A stretch of DNA of 64,000 nucleotides from Acidimicrobiales bacterium (GTDB lineage: Bacteria; Actinomycetota; Acidimicrobiia; Acidimicrobiales; JAUJNH01), in the NCBI GenBank assembly GCA_030448245.1, contig JAUJNH010000007.1, forward strand, positions 150,995 through 214,994. The letters are read 5' to 3'. A model generated the notes under the pieces. The model saw only the letters and a list, made by a program, of their open reading frames with translations, ran no database searches and was not told the DNA's origin. The number at the start of each line of letters is the position of its first letter. Within the stretch, counting starts at the first letter, position 1. This document shows positions 54,449 to 63,198 of the stretch, piece after piece. Made by a program: the position numbers and the translations under genes.

Positions 54449-54891
54449 TCAGCCAACCTTTCGGAGTAGGCCGACCTCGAGGACGCCGATCGCGGTGCGG
54501 CACCGGCCGGCGCAGGCTCGTTCGGGGTCGCCCAAAGGGGTCTGCCCGAGGATGTTCAGGACGAGCCCGCCCGGTTCGACGACGAGGAACCGACGCACGC
54601 CCCAGGGCTCGTCGGTCAGTGGGTGGACGACGTCAAAGCCCCGGGCCACTGCGTCAGCATGAACGACATCGACGTCGTCGACCTCAATGGTCAGGTACGG
54701 ACGCATCTGCTCACCGTTCAAGGCCTCGCCAGGCGGATGCTGATCTGCGCGGTCGGGTTGCTTGGTGAGGCGTACGTCACCATCCAGCCAAGGTCCATCG
54801 CCAGGTTGAAGCCAAGAAACTCCCCGTAGAAGGTGCGGCTCGCATCCATGTTCAGGCTCATGAGGTTCGGTACATCTCGTCTGATGGTCAT
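54449..54891 (-). pseudogene. VOC-family (glyoxalase-like) protein with a frame break
   Basis: From ATG 54891 the frame reads VPNLMSLNMDASRTFYGEFL, GFNLAMDLGWMVTYASP to QISIRL, then slips near 54725. The other frame continues MRPYLTIEVDDVDVVHADAV and HPLTDEPWGVRRFLVVEPGG, a classic VOC second half. Single 1-nt break. The C-terminus beyond NILGQ may be an artefact of a missing stop. Substrate unknown. Confidence 0.72.
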
Positions 54892-55045
54892 CTTGCCCTC
54901 TATGGTCGCTCGTCCTTGACCGCCATGCTCCCGGTGGTCTGCCGGCACGCCAAGGTTGGCTGAGTGCCCTCCCGGGCTTCAACTCCGTGACCTGGTCTTC
55001 AGGCGCCCAAATCCACGTGTGCATCGGTTTCAGGTCTCACGGGTC

Positions 55046-55578
55046 TCAGCGTCTCTCAACCTGCCGCCCTTCCCGGACGAAGAGCGTGGCGCCAGCAGCG
55101 ATTGTCCAGACAGGAATAAGCGCGAAAAGCTTAACCCGGTGATGGCAGTCACCACGTTGTTCACCTCCTCCTCTGACCGGCTGGCTGTCGGCTCAACAAC
55201 AGGCTGAAGGGCGGCGGTGATGACAAGGAGGCCACCGAGGAAGATCCCCGTCCACGCCAACCATGACGGAAACCAGCTGGTTCGTCGAAGTGCGAGGCCG
55301 TTCCCGACAACGAACGCCCCGAAGAGCGTGAGGGCGAGCGGGATGGTCGGCAACTCAAGGGTTGTCACCAGACGAGCACCCTCAGCATCATTGTATGAGT
55401 CAGCGCGCACCGGGGCCGTCGCGGCGAGTACAGCGCCTGCTACGTTCAGGGTGCCCCATATGACACCACAGACGAATCCCATGTCGACCCAGCCGCCGCC
55501 TCCTGCCTGTTCAAGCCGCTTCCGTAAGAGCCAGGTGAACAATAAGAAGGCAAGACCGGACAGTCCCGCAAAGTACAT
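55046..55578 (-). pseudogene. four- or five-helix membrane protein with a frame break
   Basis: Hydrophobic segments: LSGLAFLLFTWLL, GFVCGVIWGTLNVAGAVLAA, LALTLFGAFVVGNGLAL and WLAWTGIFLGGLLVITAAL. After VVTAITG (~55135) the frame shifts; the adjacent frame gives KLFALIPVWTIAAGATLFVR and a stop at 55046, a plausible last helix. Restored length ~177 aa. Possibly DUF4386-like, but not certain. Confidence 0.6.
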
Positions 55579-55869
55579 CCCGATGCTAACGCCTCGGCAT
55601 TGGCGACGAGACTAGCAGCGAAGCTTGAGGGGTGTCCTTTGATCGACGGCGCCTTCGACGACTTGGCCGCCAACGATCCGAAGCACGGCAAAGCTACGGG
55701 TGTAAACCACAGCCAGCGAACTTCATGCATCACATCGGCTCCTCTCGTGGCCGCCCCCGACCGCGCGCCGAGCAGGCGGCCGCACTCGGGCGGCGACGGA
55801 GGCCGCACCTCGCTCTCCCCGATCCGCACCGCCGGCTCCAGGGCGGCCCGGAAGATCGGGTGGACGTGG

Positions 55870-56464
55870 GGGACCTTCCCGCCGGGGGAGCGGCTTGCCA
55901 GCCCCGGCTGGCGGGGTCGCGGGAGAGGGCGATGACGGTGCCGGCGGCGGCGATGACGATTGCCGCGGGCAATCCCGGCGCGCTGCCGGCCGGCGGCGCC
56001 GGGGGCGTGGGGAAGAGTGCGTAGTCGGGGGAAGCGCTGCTGGGCGAGGAGTGAGCCGAGGAGGGTGCCGGCGATGACGCAGGCGCCGCGGTCGCCGCCG
56101 AGCAGGAGGGCGGACACGATGGCGGTGAGGCTGCATGCCGGTGGCCTCGAGGAGCACCCGGGCCAGGGGCAGGTCGCCGGTGCCGCCGAGGGCGGCGATG
56201 GTGGAGCGTGGCGCCTGCCGCTACTGCGGTTCCTCCTGTGAGGACCAGTGCCAGGCGGGTCGTGCGGCGCCGGCTGAGCGGGGTGGGTGAGGCGGCCACG
56301 GTCGGTGCCGCGGTGTCGTCGACGCCGAAGGCGGCGGCCACGGCGGCGAGAGCGACGGCGAGCCTGGCGGCGGAGAGGCTGAGTGGGTGTCCTTCCCAGG
56401 GGCGCATGCCGACGGTGATCACGGCGAGGGCGGCGGCGGCGGCGGCGAGGGGTCCCCAGGCCAT
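55870..56464 (-). pseudogene. membrane protein downstream of the ABC permease, several frame breaks
   Basis: Starts MAWGPLAAAAAALAVITVGM at 56464, then LAVALAAVAAAFGVDDTAAP. Helices continue in other frames: TIAALGGTGDLPLARVLLEA, LTAIVSALLLGGDRGACVIA and GLPAAIVIAAAGTVIALSRD. About three 1-nt breaks are needed. It begins 36 nt after the permease stop and probably was a second membrane subunit of the exporter. The 3' end is uncertain; 55579-55869 holds nothing else I can name. Confidence 0.5.
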
Positions 56465-56500
56465 GGACCGGGCTGTGGGTGCAGCGTGGGGTGGTCGAGG

Positions 56501-58149
56501 TCAGCGACATGGGGGGCCGAGGGTGGCGATGTCGGGTTCCATGTGCCCGATGAACGGGTCGCGTGGCGGTCCGGTGGCGGGGGGTTCGATGCCCAGGGTG
56601 TGGGCGAGCTGCAGGCTGGTGGTGGCGGGGTCGGTGAGGGTCTCCACCGTTCGGTGGCGCGTGCTTCGGTGTCGTCGACTTGGAGCATGGACAGGGCGAG
56701 GCGGATGTCGGCGATGGACACGGCGAACCCGCCGTAGACGTCGGCTTCGGCGATGGGGAGGACGGCGTCGTGCTCGGAGCGTCCCGGGGGCCGGGTGCTG
56801 TCCCGTTCGGCCTGGTTGATCAGCCGTCTGAGGCCGGCGGGGGCGTCGTCGGTGGCGTGAGCACCGGCCCACAGGGCGAGGACCGCCTGTGCCTGGCCGG
56901 CGGCCAGGCAGACCGATCCGTCCTTGGGGTCGGGGACGAGGGGAGACCGATGGCGGCCGAGGCCACCTGGGCCCCGAAGCCGGGTTCCTGCACCGACGAC
57001 CAGCCGAACTCCAGCCCGGGGTGGATGGCACCGTCGTCGGGTTGGCGTATGCGGGTGCGGGGCATGTCGGGCAGGTGGGGCAGGTGCTTGGCGGCGGGAC
57101 CGACGTACTGGAAGTCGAGGGCGGTGACCCGCTGGGTCACCTCGAGCCGGGTCGGCCAGGCCCGCTCGGGCACCACGGCCCGGACCGAGCCGACCATGGC
57201 GGCGAAGTGGTCACCGAGGTCGGTGAACTCGGCGAAGGTGCAGTAGCGGACGCCGTCGCGCTCGAAGCAGCGCTGCTGAGATGCCGGGTCGGTGAACATG
57301 GCGTTGGCCTGCTGCCAGTGGGCCTGCGGCTGGCGCATCTGGGCTACCGCCGCGCCCGCCGTCACGGCGATGCTGGCCACGGCCACGGTGACGAGGCGGC
57401 GGGTCAGCCCGTGCCGCAGCAAAGCCCCGACCGCCGCCATGGTGATCAGGCCCAGCAGGTAGAACAGGTGGGCGGTGGAGTGGCGGGGCAGGAGCCACCA
57501 CAGGGACCCCTCGACCCAGAACGCCAGCCACCTTGCGCCCGACCCCCCAAGCCAGGGGGTGTTCACACCGAGCTCCATGGCGGCGATGGCGACGCAGGCC
57601 AGGTAGGGGGTGAACCGCTGGGGCCACATCCGCCCCAGGAGCACACCCAGACAGCCGGCGCCGGCGACGAGCAACGGCCCCACCGCCAGCTCGCTGGGCA
57701 CGAACGAGCCGACGGTGACCTTCTGGGTCATGTACCAGGCCAGCACCAGGCCGATCAGGGATGACATCGCGGTGGGGGCCAGGACGGCGAGGAGGTGACC
57801 GGCGGTGCGGGCCCTCGGCGGCGCCGGCGTGGTGGTGAGGAGCCTCCTCGGAGCCGTCCCGGCGGGACCGGGTGACGGCCCGGTGCGACACGACCAGGGT
57901 GGTCGCGGCCAGCAGGAGGTAGGCGAAGGCGCTGTTGAACGAGGCGGACCGCAGGTCAACGATGTCGGCCAGATCGAAGTTGCCTCCCATCATGAGCACC
58001 ACGACTAGGAGGGGGACGATCGATGCGCGGGCCAGGCGGATGGCCTCCCGTCGTGCGATGGCCACCGCCACCTGCCACTCCGACGCCGCCGCCCGCGGCG
58101 GCGGCACGCCCAGGTCCTCGCTGGTCGGGACGGTCTGGGTGGCGGTCAT
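56501..58149 (-). pseudogene. ABC-2-type transporter permease, frame breaks
   Basis: Starts MTATQTVPTSEDLGVPPP at 58149, with WQVAVAIARREAIRLARASI before helix 1. A 1-nt break near 57850 moves into the long frame (57830 to ~56945) with helices MSSLIGLVLAWYMTQ, LLVAGAGCLGVLLGRM, AHLFYLLGLITMAAVGALL and a large extracytoplasmic part. Later breaks near 56940 and 56655 are followed by coding pieces (AVSIADIRLALSMLQVDDTE; TTSLQLAHTLGIEPPATG) to a stop at 56501. Restored length ~540 aa. The start overlaps the ATPase stop by 4 nt. Confidence 0.75.
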
Positions 58150-59018
58150 GCCGCACGCTCGGTGGTGGCGAGCTGGGCCAGCAGGAGGAGGTAGCCGTCC
58201 TCCAGCGTCGGGGCGACGAGCGTGGCCCCCGCAGGCGGGCTGCCGATGTGGCGGAGCAGGCCGTCACCGGTCCGCCACGACACCGACGCCCCCCCACCCG
58301 CCTCCTCCTCGGCGGCCCACACCCGGCCTTCGGCGACCGCGGCCAGATCGGACGGTCGGCCGTCAAAGCGGATGGCGCCCTCGGCCAGGACCAGGACCCG
58401 CCCGCACAGGGCGGCGACGTCCTCGGTCTGGTGGGTCGACAAGACGACGGTCCGCCCCGGCTGGGAGCTGACGATCTGGCGGAAACGGAGTCGCTGCTCG
58501 GGATCGAGCCCGGCCGTCGGCTCGTCGAGGAGCAGGAGGTCGGGGCGGCCGAGGAGCGCTTGGGCCAGCGCCAGGCGGCGGCGCATGCCTCCCGAGAGGG
58601 TCCTGATCCGCTTGCCCGCTACCTCGCCGAGGCCGACGGCATCGAGAACCCGTCGGACCTCGACATGGCGGCCCTTGCGGTCGGTGAGCTCTTTGAGGAT
58701 GGCGACGTAGTCGACGAACTCGAACGCCGTGAACCGGGGGTAGAAGCCCGGCTCCTGGGGCATGTACCCGAGGCGCCGGCGGATGGCGGCCCGGTCCTTG
58801 GGGTTGGCCGGGTCCATCCCCAGCAGCTCCACCCGGCCCTCGTCGGGCGCCAGGACGGTGGCGGCGATCTTGAGCAGGGTCGTCTTCCCGGCCCCGTTGG
58901 GGCCGAGCAGCCCGGTGATACCTGGGCTGATGCCGGCCGTGACATCGGCCAAGGCGACCGTCCGGCCGTAGCGCTTGCTGACATGGGTGATGCGGACGGT
59001 GGTCACAAGCGCCTCCAT
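58146..59018 (-). CDS. ABC transporter ATP-binding protein
   Basis: A 290-aa ATPase of an ABC-2 exporter: Walker A GPNGAGKT, Q-loop MPQEPGFYP, signature LSGGMRRRLA, Walker B LLLLDEPTAGLD, H-loop LSTHQ. A ~70-residue C-terminal domain follows. It overlaps the membrane anti-sigma-like gene upstream by 16 nt and the permease downstream by 4 nt. Export substrate unknown. Confidence 0.95.
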   Translation of the reverse strand: MEALVTTVRITHVSKRYGRTVALADVTAGISPGITGLLGPNGAGKTTLLKIAATVLAPDEGRVELLGMDPANPKDRAAIRRRLGYMPQEPGFYPRFTAFEFVDYVAILKELTDRKGRHVEVRRVLDAVGLGEVAGKRIRTLSGGMRRRLALAQALLGRPDLLLLDEPTAGLDPEQRLRFRQIVSSQPGRTVVLSTHQTEDVAALCGRVLVLAEGAIRFDGRPSDLAAVAEGRVWAAEEEAGGGASVSWRTGDGLLRHIGSPPAGATLVAPTLEDGYLLLLAQLATTERAA

Positions 59019-59860
59019 GGTTCGGCGTTACGGCGGGTGAGGGTGACAACAGCGGCGGCGGCCAGCGCCGCGACGGCGGCGGCCAGCACCTGCGCTGGCG
59101 TCCGGAACAGCAGCGACTCGGGGGGCCCACCGGCCCGCAGGGCCTGCAGCGAGCCGCGGGCCGCCGCCTCGGTGACCACGACCCCTCCGGCCCACAGTCC
59201 GCCCAGGGCCGCCGCCACCTTGCCGATCGGGGCCAGCGATGAGAGCAGGAGGCTGAGGGCGCTCAACGCCAGGGCCGGGAGCAGCCACAGCCACCACGTC
59301 TCGTCGAGAGGGGCCACGGCCACACCGGCCACCCCGGCGATGACGATGCTGGGCGCCACGGTCGACGCGGTGCGCAGGAACAAAAGCGGCAGCCCCCCCA
59401 GCGGTGTTGCATCGACGATCTCGGCCGAGGGGTCCAGGGACCGGTTGAAGGCCAGGGCCACCCCGGCAAGCGGCACCAGCGGCGCGGTCAGCAGCAGCAG
59501 GAACGCCTCTGCGCCCGGACGGGTCGCAGCGACCAGGCTGAACGTGAGCGCCATCGCCACCGAGGCGGCCCACGACCAGCGCAGCGCCGGCGTGGCCACC
59601 AGCAGCCGTGCCGTGCTCGGAGACACCCCCACCCGGACCAACAGGTGCTCCACCAGCCCCGGTCGCGGGGCGTCTAGGGCCACCACGACCGCCTCCCAGT
59701 TCGAGAACAGCCTGTCCTGGGGCACGTGCCGAGCCAGGCGAGAACGGCAGGAGCCGCACGCCACCAGGTGCGCCTCCACCGACGACGCCACGACATCGTC
59801 GGCGCTCCCGGCCGCGTAGGCCCTCAGGAGGTCGTCCTCGGCGTGCCAGATCGTGGTCAT
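59003..59860 (-). CDS. membrane protein with N-terminal anti-sigma-type zinc finger
   Basis: A 285-aa protein. The N-terminus has a zf-HC2-like motif (EAHLVACGSCRSRL: His-x3-Cys-x2-Cys) as in ZAS anti-sigma factors. It is followed by about six helices from residue ~95 (SWAASVAMALTFSLVAA; AFLLLLTAPLVPLAGVALAF; SIVIAGVAGVAVAP; and so on). It overlaps the sigma-factor stop by 4 nt (ATGA) and the ATPase gene by 16 nt. It probably both holds the sigma factor and forms a membrane subunit of the exporter; the dual role is inference. Confidence 0.82.
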   Translation of the reverse strand: MTTIWHAEDDLLRAYAAGSADDVVASSVEAHLVACGSCRSRLARHVPQDRLFSNWEAVVVALDAPRPGLVEHLLVRVGVSPSTARLLVATPALRWSWAASVAMALTFSLVAATRPGAEAFLLLLTAPLVPLAGVALAFNRSLDPSAEIVDATPLGGLPLLFLRTASTVAPSIVIAGVAGVAVAPLDETWWLWLLPALALSALSLLLSSLAPIGKVAAALGGLWAGGVVVTEAAARGSLQALRAGGPPESLLFRTPAQVLAAAVAALAAAAVVTLTRRNAEPWRRL

Positions 59861-60384
59861 GTCAAAGCCTCCCGAAGCTGCCCCCGTGCCCGCATCATCC
59901 GTGTCTTCACCGTGCCCGGAGGGATGTCCAACAGGCAGGCCGCCTCCCGGGTGGTGAGACCGTCCAAGACCGTCGCTTGCACCACCGCCCGCAGCTCAGG
60001 CGACAGGCGCCCCAGCGCACCCCCCAGATCGCCGTGCTCGACCGCCAGCAGCAGCTCGTCCTCGGCCGAGGCGGCGTCGGTCGAGTAGCTCGAGCCGAAT
60101 CTGCCCACAGGGACCGGCCGCCGCTTGCGGAGGTGATCGACCAAGCGGCGGATGGCGATCCCCCACACCCACGCCCCCACCTCACCCTCACCGGCAAAGC
60201 GGCCCGCGCCCTTCCACACCGCCAGGAACGTGTCCTGCAGAACCTCGTCCACCATCCCCGCGTCGCCGCACCGGCGCGACAACCGCACCGTGAGCCACGG
60301 AGCATGCCGCTCATACAGCTCGGCCAAGGCCCGCCGGTCACCCGCCGCCACCGCCGCCAGCAGCTCGGCGTCACCAGCGGACAC
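59857..60384 (-). CDS. ECF RNA polymerase sigma factor
   Basis: A 175-aa sigma-70-family ECF factor. Region 2: DEVLQDTFLAVWKGAGRF; region 4: ALGRLSPELRAVVQATVLDG then TREAACLLDIPPGTVKTRMM. GTG start with CTGGAGGGG. It is coupled to the zinc-finger membrane gene by a 4-nt overlap and heads the sigma/anti-sigma/ABC operon (60384 to ~55870), which it likely autoregulates. Confidence 0.93.
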   Translation of the reverse strand: MSAGDAELLAAVAAGDRRALAELYERHAPWLTVRLSRRCGDAGMVDEVLQDTFLAVWKGAGRFAGEGEVGAWVWGIAIRRLVDHLRKRRPVPVGRFGSSYSTDAASAEDELLLAVEHGDLGGALGRLSPELRAVVQATVLDGLTTREAACLLDIPPGTVKTRMMRARGQLREALT

Positions 60385-60537
60385 GAACCCCTCCAGGAGA
60401 CGTCAGCCAGCTGAACACGCCGGCAGAGACGGGCGACGCGGCCAGGACGGCGACGACGCGGATGTCGACCTCGGGCCTGCCGCCCACGTCGCGCCCGGCG
60501 ACCTGCGAAACCACCTGGACCCCACCCCCACCGTGGA

Positions 60538-60819
60538 TCACGGGCACTGCTGAGCGCTCACGACCACCAAGATCTGCCGCTCCCCCTCGCTCGGCGACTT
60601 GTGCAACCCCCAGTGAAGCGGGTGCAAACCCCGCACCGCGTCCCAGTTCGCCGAGTGGTCGCTCTGTCCCGGCGTCGAGCCGTGGAAAGGCTCACACGGC
60701 AGCGTCACCACCTTGCCCCCCGGGGTCACGATCGAATGCTGATGGGCCGACGCCGGGCCCGCCACACCAGCCAGCACCGCCACCCCGACCACCGCACCCG
60801 CCAGCACCTTCTTGATCAC
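60538..60819 (-). CDS. small secreted protein
   Basis: A 93-aa protein with a Sec signal peptide (KKVLAGAVVGVAVLAGVAGP, cleavage after ASA) and a small mature domain rich in His (HQHS, HPLHWGLHK) with two cysteines that could form a disulphide. GTG at 60819 with GGGAGGGA. Unknown family. Its position before the sigma-factor operon makes it a possible target of that sigma factor. Confidence 0.65.
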   Translation of the reverse strand: MIKKVLAGAVVGVAVLAGVAGPASAHQHSIVTPGGKVVTLPCEPFHGSTPGQSDHSANWDAVRGLHPLHWGLHKSPSEGERQILVVVSAQQCP

Positions 60820-61165
60820 GTCGTCCCTCCCCAATCGAGCGGTGGTCACCCGACCGCCGCGTCCGCCTCATCCACCCCCCTGTCGCAGCCACCGGCAGCG
60901 GCGGTTCACACCACCAGAAGTTTTCGGTCGAAAGTCTGCATCTGCCCCCGGCAGCCGTCAGGATCCTCGACGAGTGGTGCTGCACCACCAGAGAGCGCCG
61001 GCTGCGAGCGCGACCTCGACCACCCCGCCACTCCCCTGCTCGCGATCGTCCTCCGGTGTTACCGAGCGCTCGGCTGGTGCCGATCCCGGACAGTTCAAAG
61101 ACCAGACGTGGACATCCGCCACCGGTTGCTGTAGAGCGCTCCGGCGGTGTTGCTGGCGGCAGCAG
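60820..61165. other. region with a dispersed repeat, no clear gene
   Basis: No supported gene. It contains copy 5 of the dispersed repeat (61058-61089) and presumably the promoter of the secreted-protein gene. Confidence 0.4.
61058..61089 (+). repeat. dispersed GTTACC repeat, copy 5
   Basis: GTTACCGAGCGCTCGGCTGG then TGCCGATCCCGG, with a perfect CCGAGC/GCTCGG palindrome. Most similar to copy 6. Confidence 0.6.
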
Positions 61166-62015
61166 TCAGACGACTCGTCCCGCTTCAGCAAGACGCCGCT
61201 GCGCCGACTCGGCCCACGGGGTCTGGAGGCTTCTGCCGATAGTGGCCTCGGCGTCGGAAGTTGCCCGTCCAAGGAGGTCAGCGGTCTCCTCCGCCGCTGC
61301 AAGCACGGCCAAAGCGATCATTGGCACGGCAGTACGTGGAGGCGAGCGCCTCCGGCAGTTCGTGGGGTGCGAAGTCGAGCAAGCTCACCAGGCCGAACGA
61401 CGGGTACTCGACACCCCGACTGACGGCGAGAAGTCGCAGGGCGTGATGCCGCGCCTCCGCGATGCGCTCCACCGCTTCATACAACGCTGCTCGTCGGAGG
61501 TACTTCGCCACATCCGAGACCGCCCACCACCCCAGCATCACCCACTCCCGTGCCTCCTCGGCGCTGGGCGGATCGGCGATCGGTGGCCGCCAAGGCTTCG
61601 CAAGCCGTTGATCCTTGTCCACGACGGCAACCGCACCCTCGGGCAGGCCCACGCGTCGTTCAGAGGGCATCAAGACAAGATCAAGCTGCACGCCGGTGAT
61701 GTACTCAGCGGCGAGGCGCCTCGTGTCGGGAGGCGCCCCTGGGAGGACGTGAACCAGCACATCGAGTACTGGTCCGCCCGCTCGAACAAGTTGCACGCCG
61801 GGGGCCTCGAGATCGGTAGCCCCCAGCGCGCCTCCGTAACCCACAGCAGCATCGACATCCGACAGCTCGTCGGCGGTCCCCCGGGCGAGTGAGCAACACA
61901 CCTCCAGCCAGCGCCACTCAGATCCAGCGGTGATGGCGCACCTGAGGCGCTCGATCACCTCAGCCTGCTCCCTTACCCGCGGCTCGGAGATCCACGGTGG
62001 CGTACGGGATTGCAT
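61166..62015 (-). pseudogene. nucleotidyltransferase-domain protein, frame break near the 3' end
   Basis: From ATG 62015 the protein has an NTase core: CCSLARGTADELSDVDAAVG (Gly/Ser then Asp-x-Asp), PVLDVLVHVL with a further Asp, then a helical C-domain (EWVMLGWWAVSDVAKYLRRA). At ~61333 the frame slips; the next frame gives VPMIALAVLAAAEETADLLG and ends AQRRLAEAGRVV at 61166. One base change restores ~282 aa. Similar to MNT/aminoglycoside-type nucleotidyltransferases, but the substrate is unknown. Confidence 0.72.
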
Positions 62016-62114
62016 CCGTCCAGGATGCCTTGGGCGTGGGGGGATCGCCTGCTGATCCGGCGACTGGAGGCCGGCCGGGGGAGTTGCGTGTCGCTCAGGC
62101 CGCAGGGAGGTAAG

Positions 62115-62285
62115 CGGGCGCCTCTTCGAGGGCAACCGGCCGATGATCGGAGCCAGGGCTTCGAGGGCCTCGGTGCGGACGGTGTACCTGGTGATGCCCC
62201 ATCGATCCCGGTTGGCGCCGAGCTGGTGGAGGATCTCGTCCTCCGACCCGACGAGCACGTAGGGCGTCTCCACCAGGTCTGACAT
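62115..62285 (-). pseudogene. C-terminal fragment of an LLM-class (F420-type) oxidoreductase
   Basis: A short frame reads VETPYVLVGSEDEILHQLGA, NRDRWGITRYTVR and LEALAPIIGRL, the typical C-terminal end of luciferase-like/F420-dependent oxidoreductases. The catalytic barrel is absent; nearby sequence (62286-62478) has only short matching pieces in other frames. Family assignment from pattern only. Confidence 0.45.
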
Positions 62286-62478
62286 GGTCGGGGCCCGTTG
62301 CTGCCGGATGGGTGCTCGAGGTGAGGAAGGACACGGGGCAGACCTGCGGGGCTGTCACCCGTGTCGCCACCGAGTGAGCGTCGTGCTGCGCAGCACCTTC
62401 GTGCCGGGCTCGCTATCGACGACAACCCCGATGATTGGTCCCCCGGCCGAAGGTCTGATGAGAGACCTCCTCCGAGGG

Positions 62479-63198
62479 CTAGGACCGGCTACCGCCCAGC
62501 ACCCGCCGGAGGCCGAAGGCGGCGAGAAGGGCGAGCAGTCCCCCGCCGGCGAGCAGCAGCGGCGAACCGTCGTCAGCGGTCCCGCCAAGGCCGGTGTCCG
62601 CGCGGAGGGGCACAGCCCGTTCCGTACCGGCGGAGCGGACAGCCCCGCCACCACCACTGCCGCCAACCCCGGCAGCGCGGCCACCGCCGGCGTTGCTACC
62701 AGTGCCTCGGCCGCCGGCGCCGCCACTCCCGCCCCCAGCGCTCCCGCCGGCGCCGCCGACTGGCGGACAGGACTTCTGACCTGACGCCCTCTTGAGGGCC
62801 TGCTCCGCCTTGTTCGCCTTCGCGCTGGCCGCATCCACTGCGTCCTCCGCGCGGAAGTAAGCTTTCAAAGCCACGATGAACGCCTTCTCCGCCGCCTCGA
62901 AGGCTCGCTCGGCCGCTGGCACGCCCTCCTCGGCGTCCTCGGCGTTCGCGAGCGCTTCCTCGGCGGCGGCCGCCCGCTCGCCGGCGTCATTGAGGCGCTT
63001 CTCTGCGGCGTCAAACGCCTTCTCTGCCGCCGTCAAGGCCTGCTGGGCCGCCTGGTTTGCCTGCCGGAGCTTCTCGGAAGGGCCTCCGCACGCAGCCGCC
63101 TGCGCTTTGGGCTCGGCTGCCGCCCCGACCGGCGGGGTGAGGACGACGAAAAGGGCGACGATCAGCGCCGCCACCAGAGACCGGGTCGTCTTGACCAT
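62479..63198 (-). CDS. secreted Ala-rich coiled-coil protein with C-terminal membrane anchor
   Basis: A 239-aa protein. Signal peptide VKTTRSLVAALIVALFVVLT (cleavage near GAAA); a ~110-residue Ala/Glu helix made of repeated EKAFDAAEKR-like units; a Gly-rich stretch with two cysteines (ACGG near the start, SCPP before the Gly part); then a C-terminal helix LLLAGGGLLALLAAFGLRR and a basic tail. No LPXTG is present. Probably a surface-exposed stalk. I use the ATG at 63198; a TAGGGT ~60 nt upstream could be its -10. Confidence 0.75.
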   Translation of the reverse strand: MVKTTRSLVAALIVALFVVLTPPVGAAAEPKAQAAACGGPSEKLRQANQAAQQALTAAEKAFDAAEKRLNDAGERAAAAEEALANAEDAEEGVPAAERAFEAAEKAFIVALKAYFRAEDAVDAASAKANKAEQALKRASGQKSCPPVGGAGGSAGGGSGGAGGRGTGSNAGGGRAAGVGGSGGGGAVRSAGTERAVPLRADTGLGGTADDGSPLLLAGGGLLALLAAFGLRRVLGGSRS

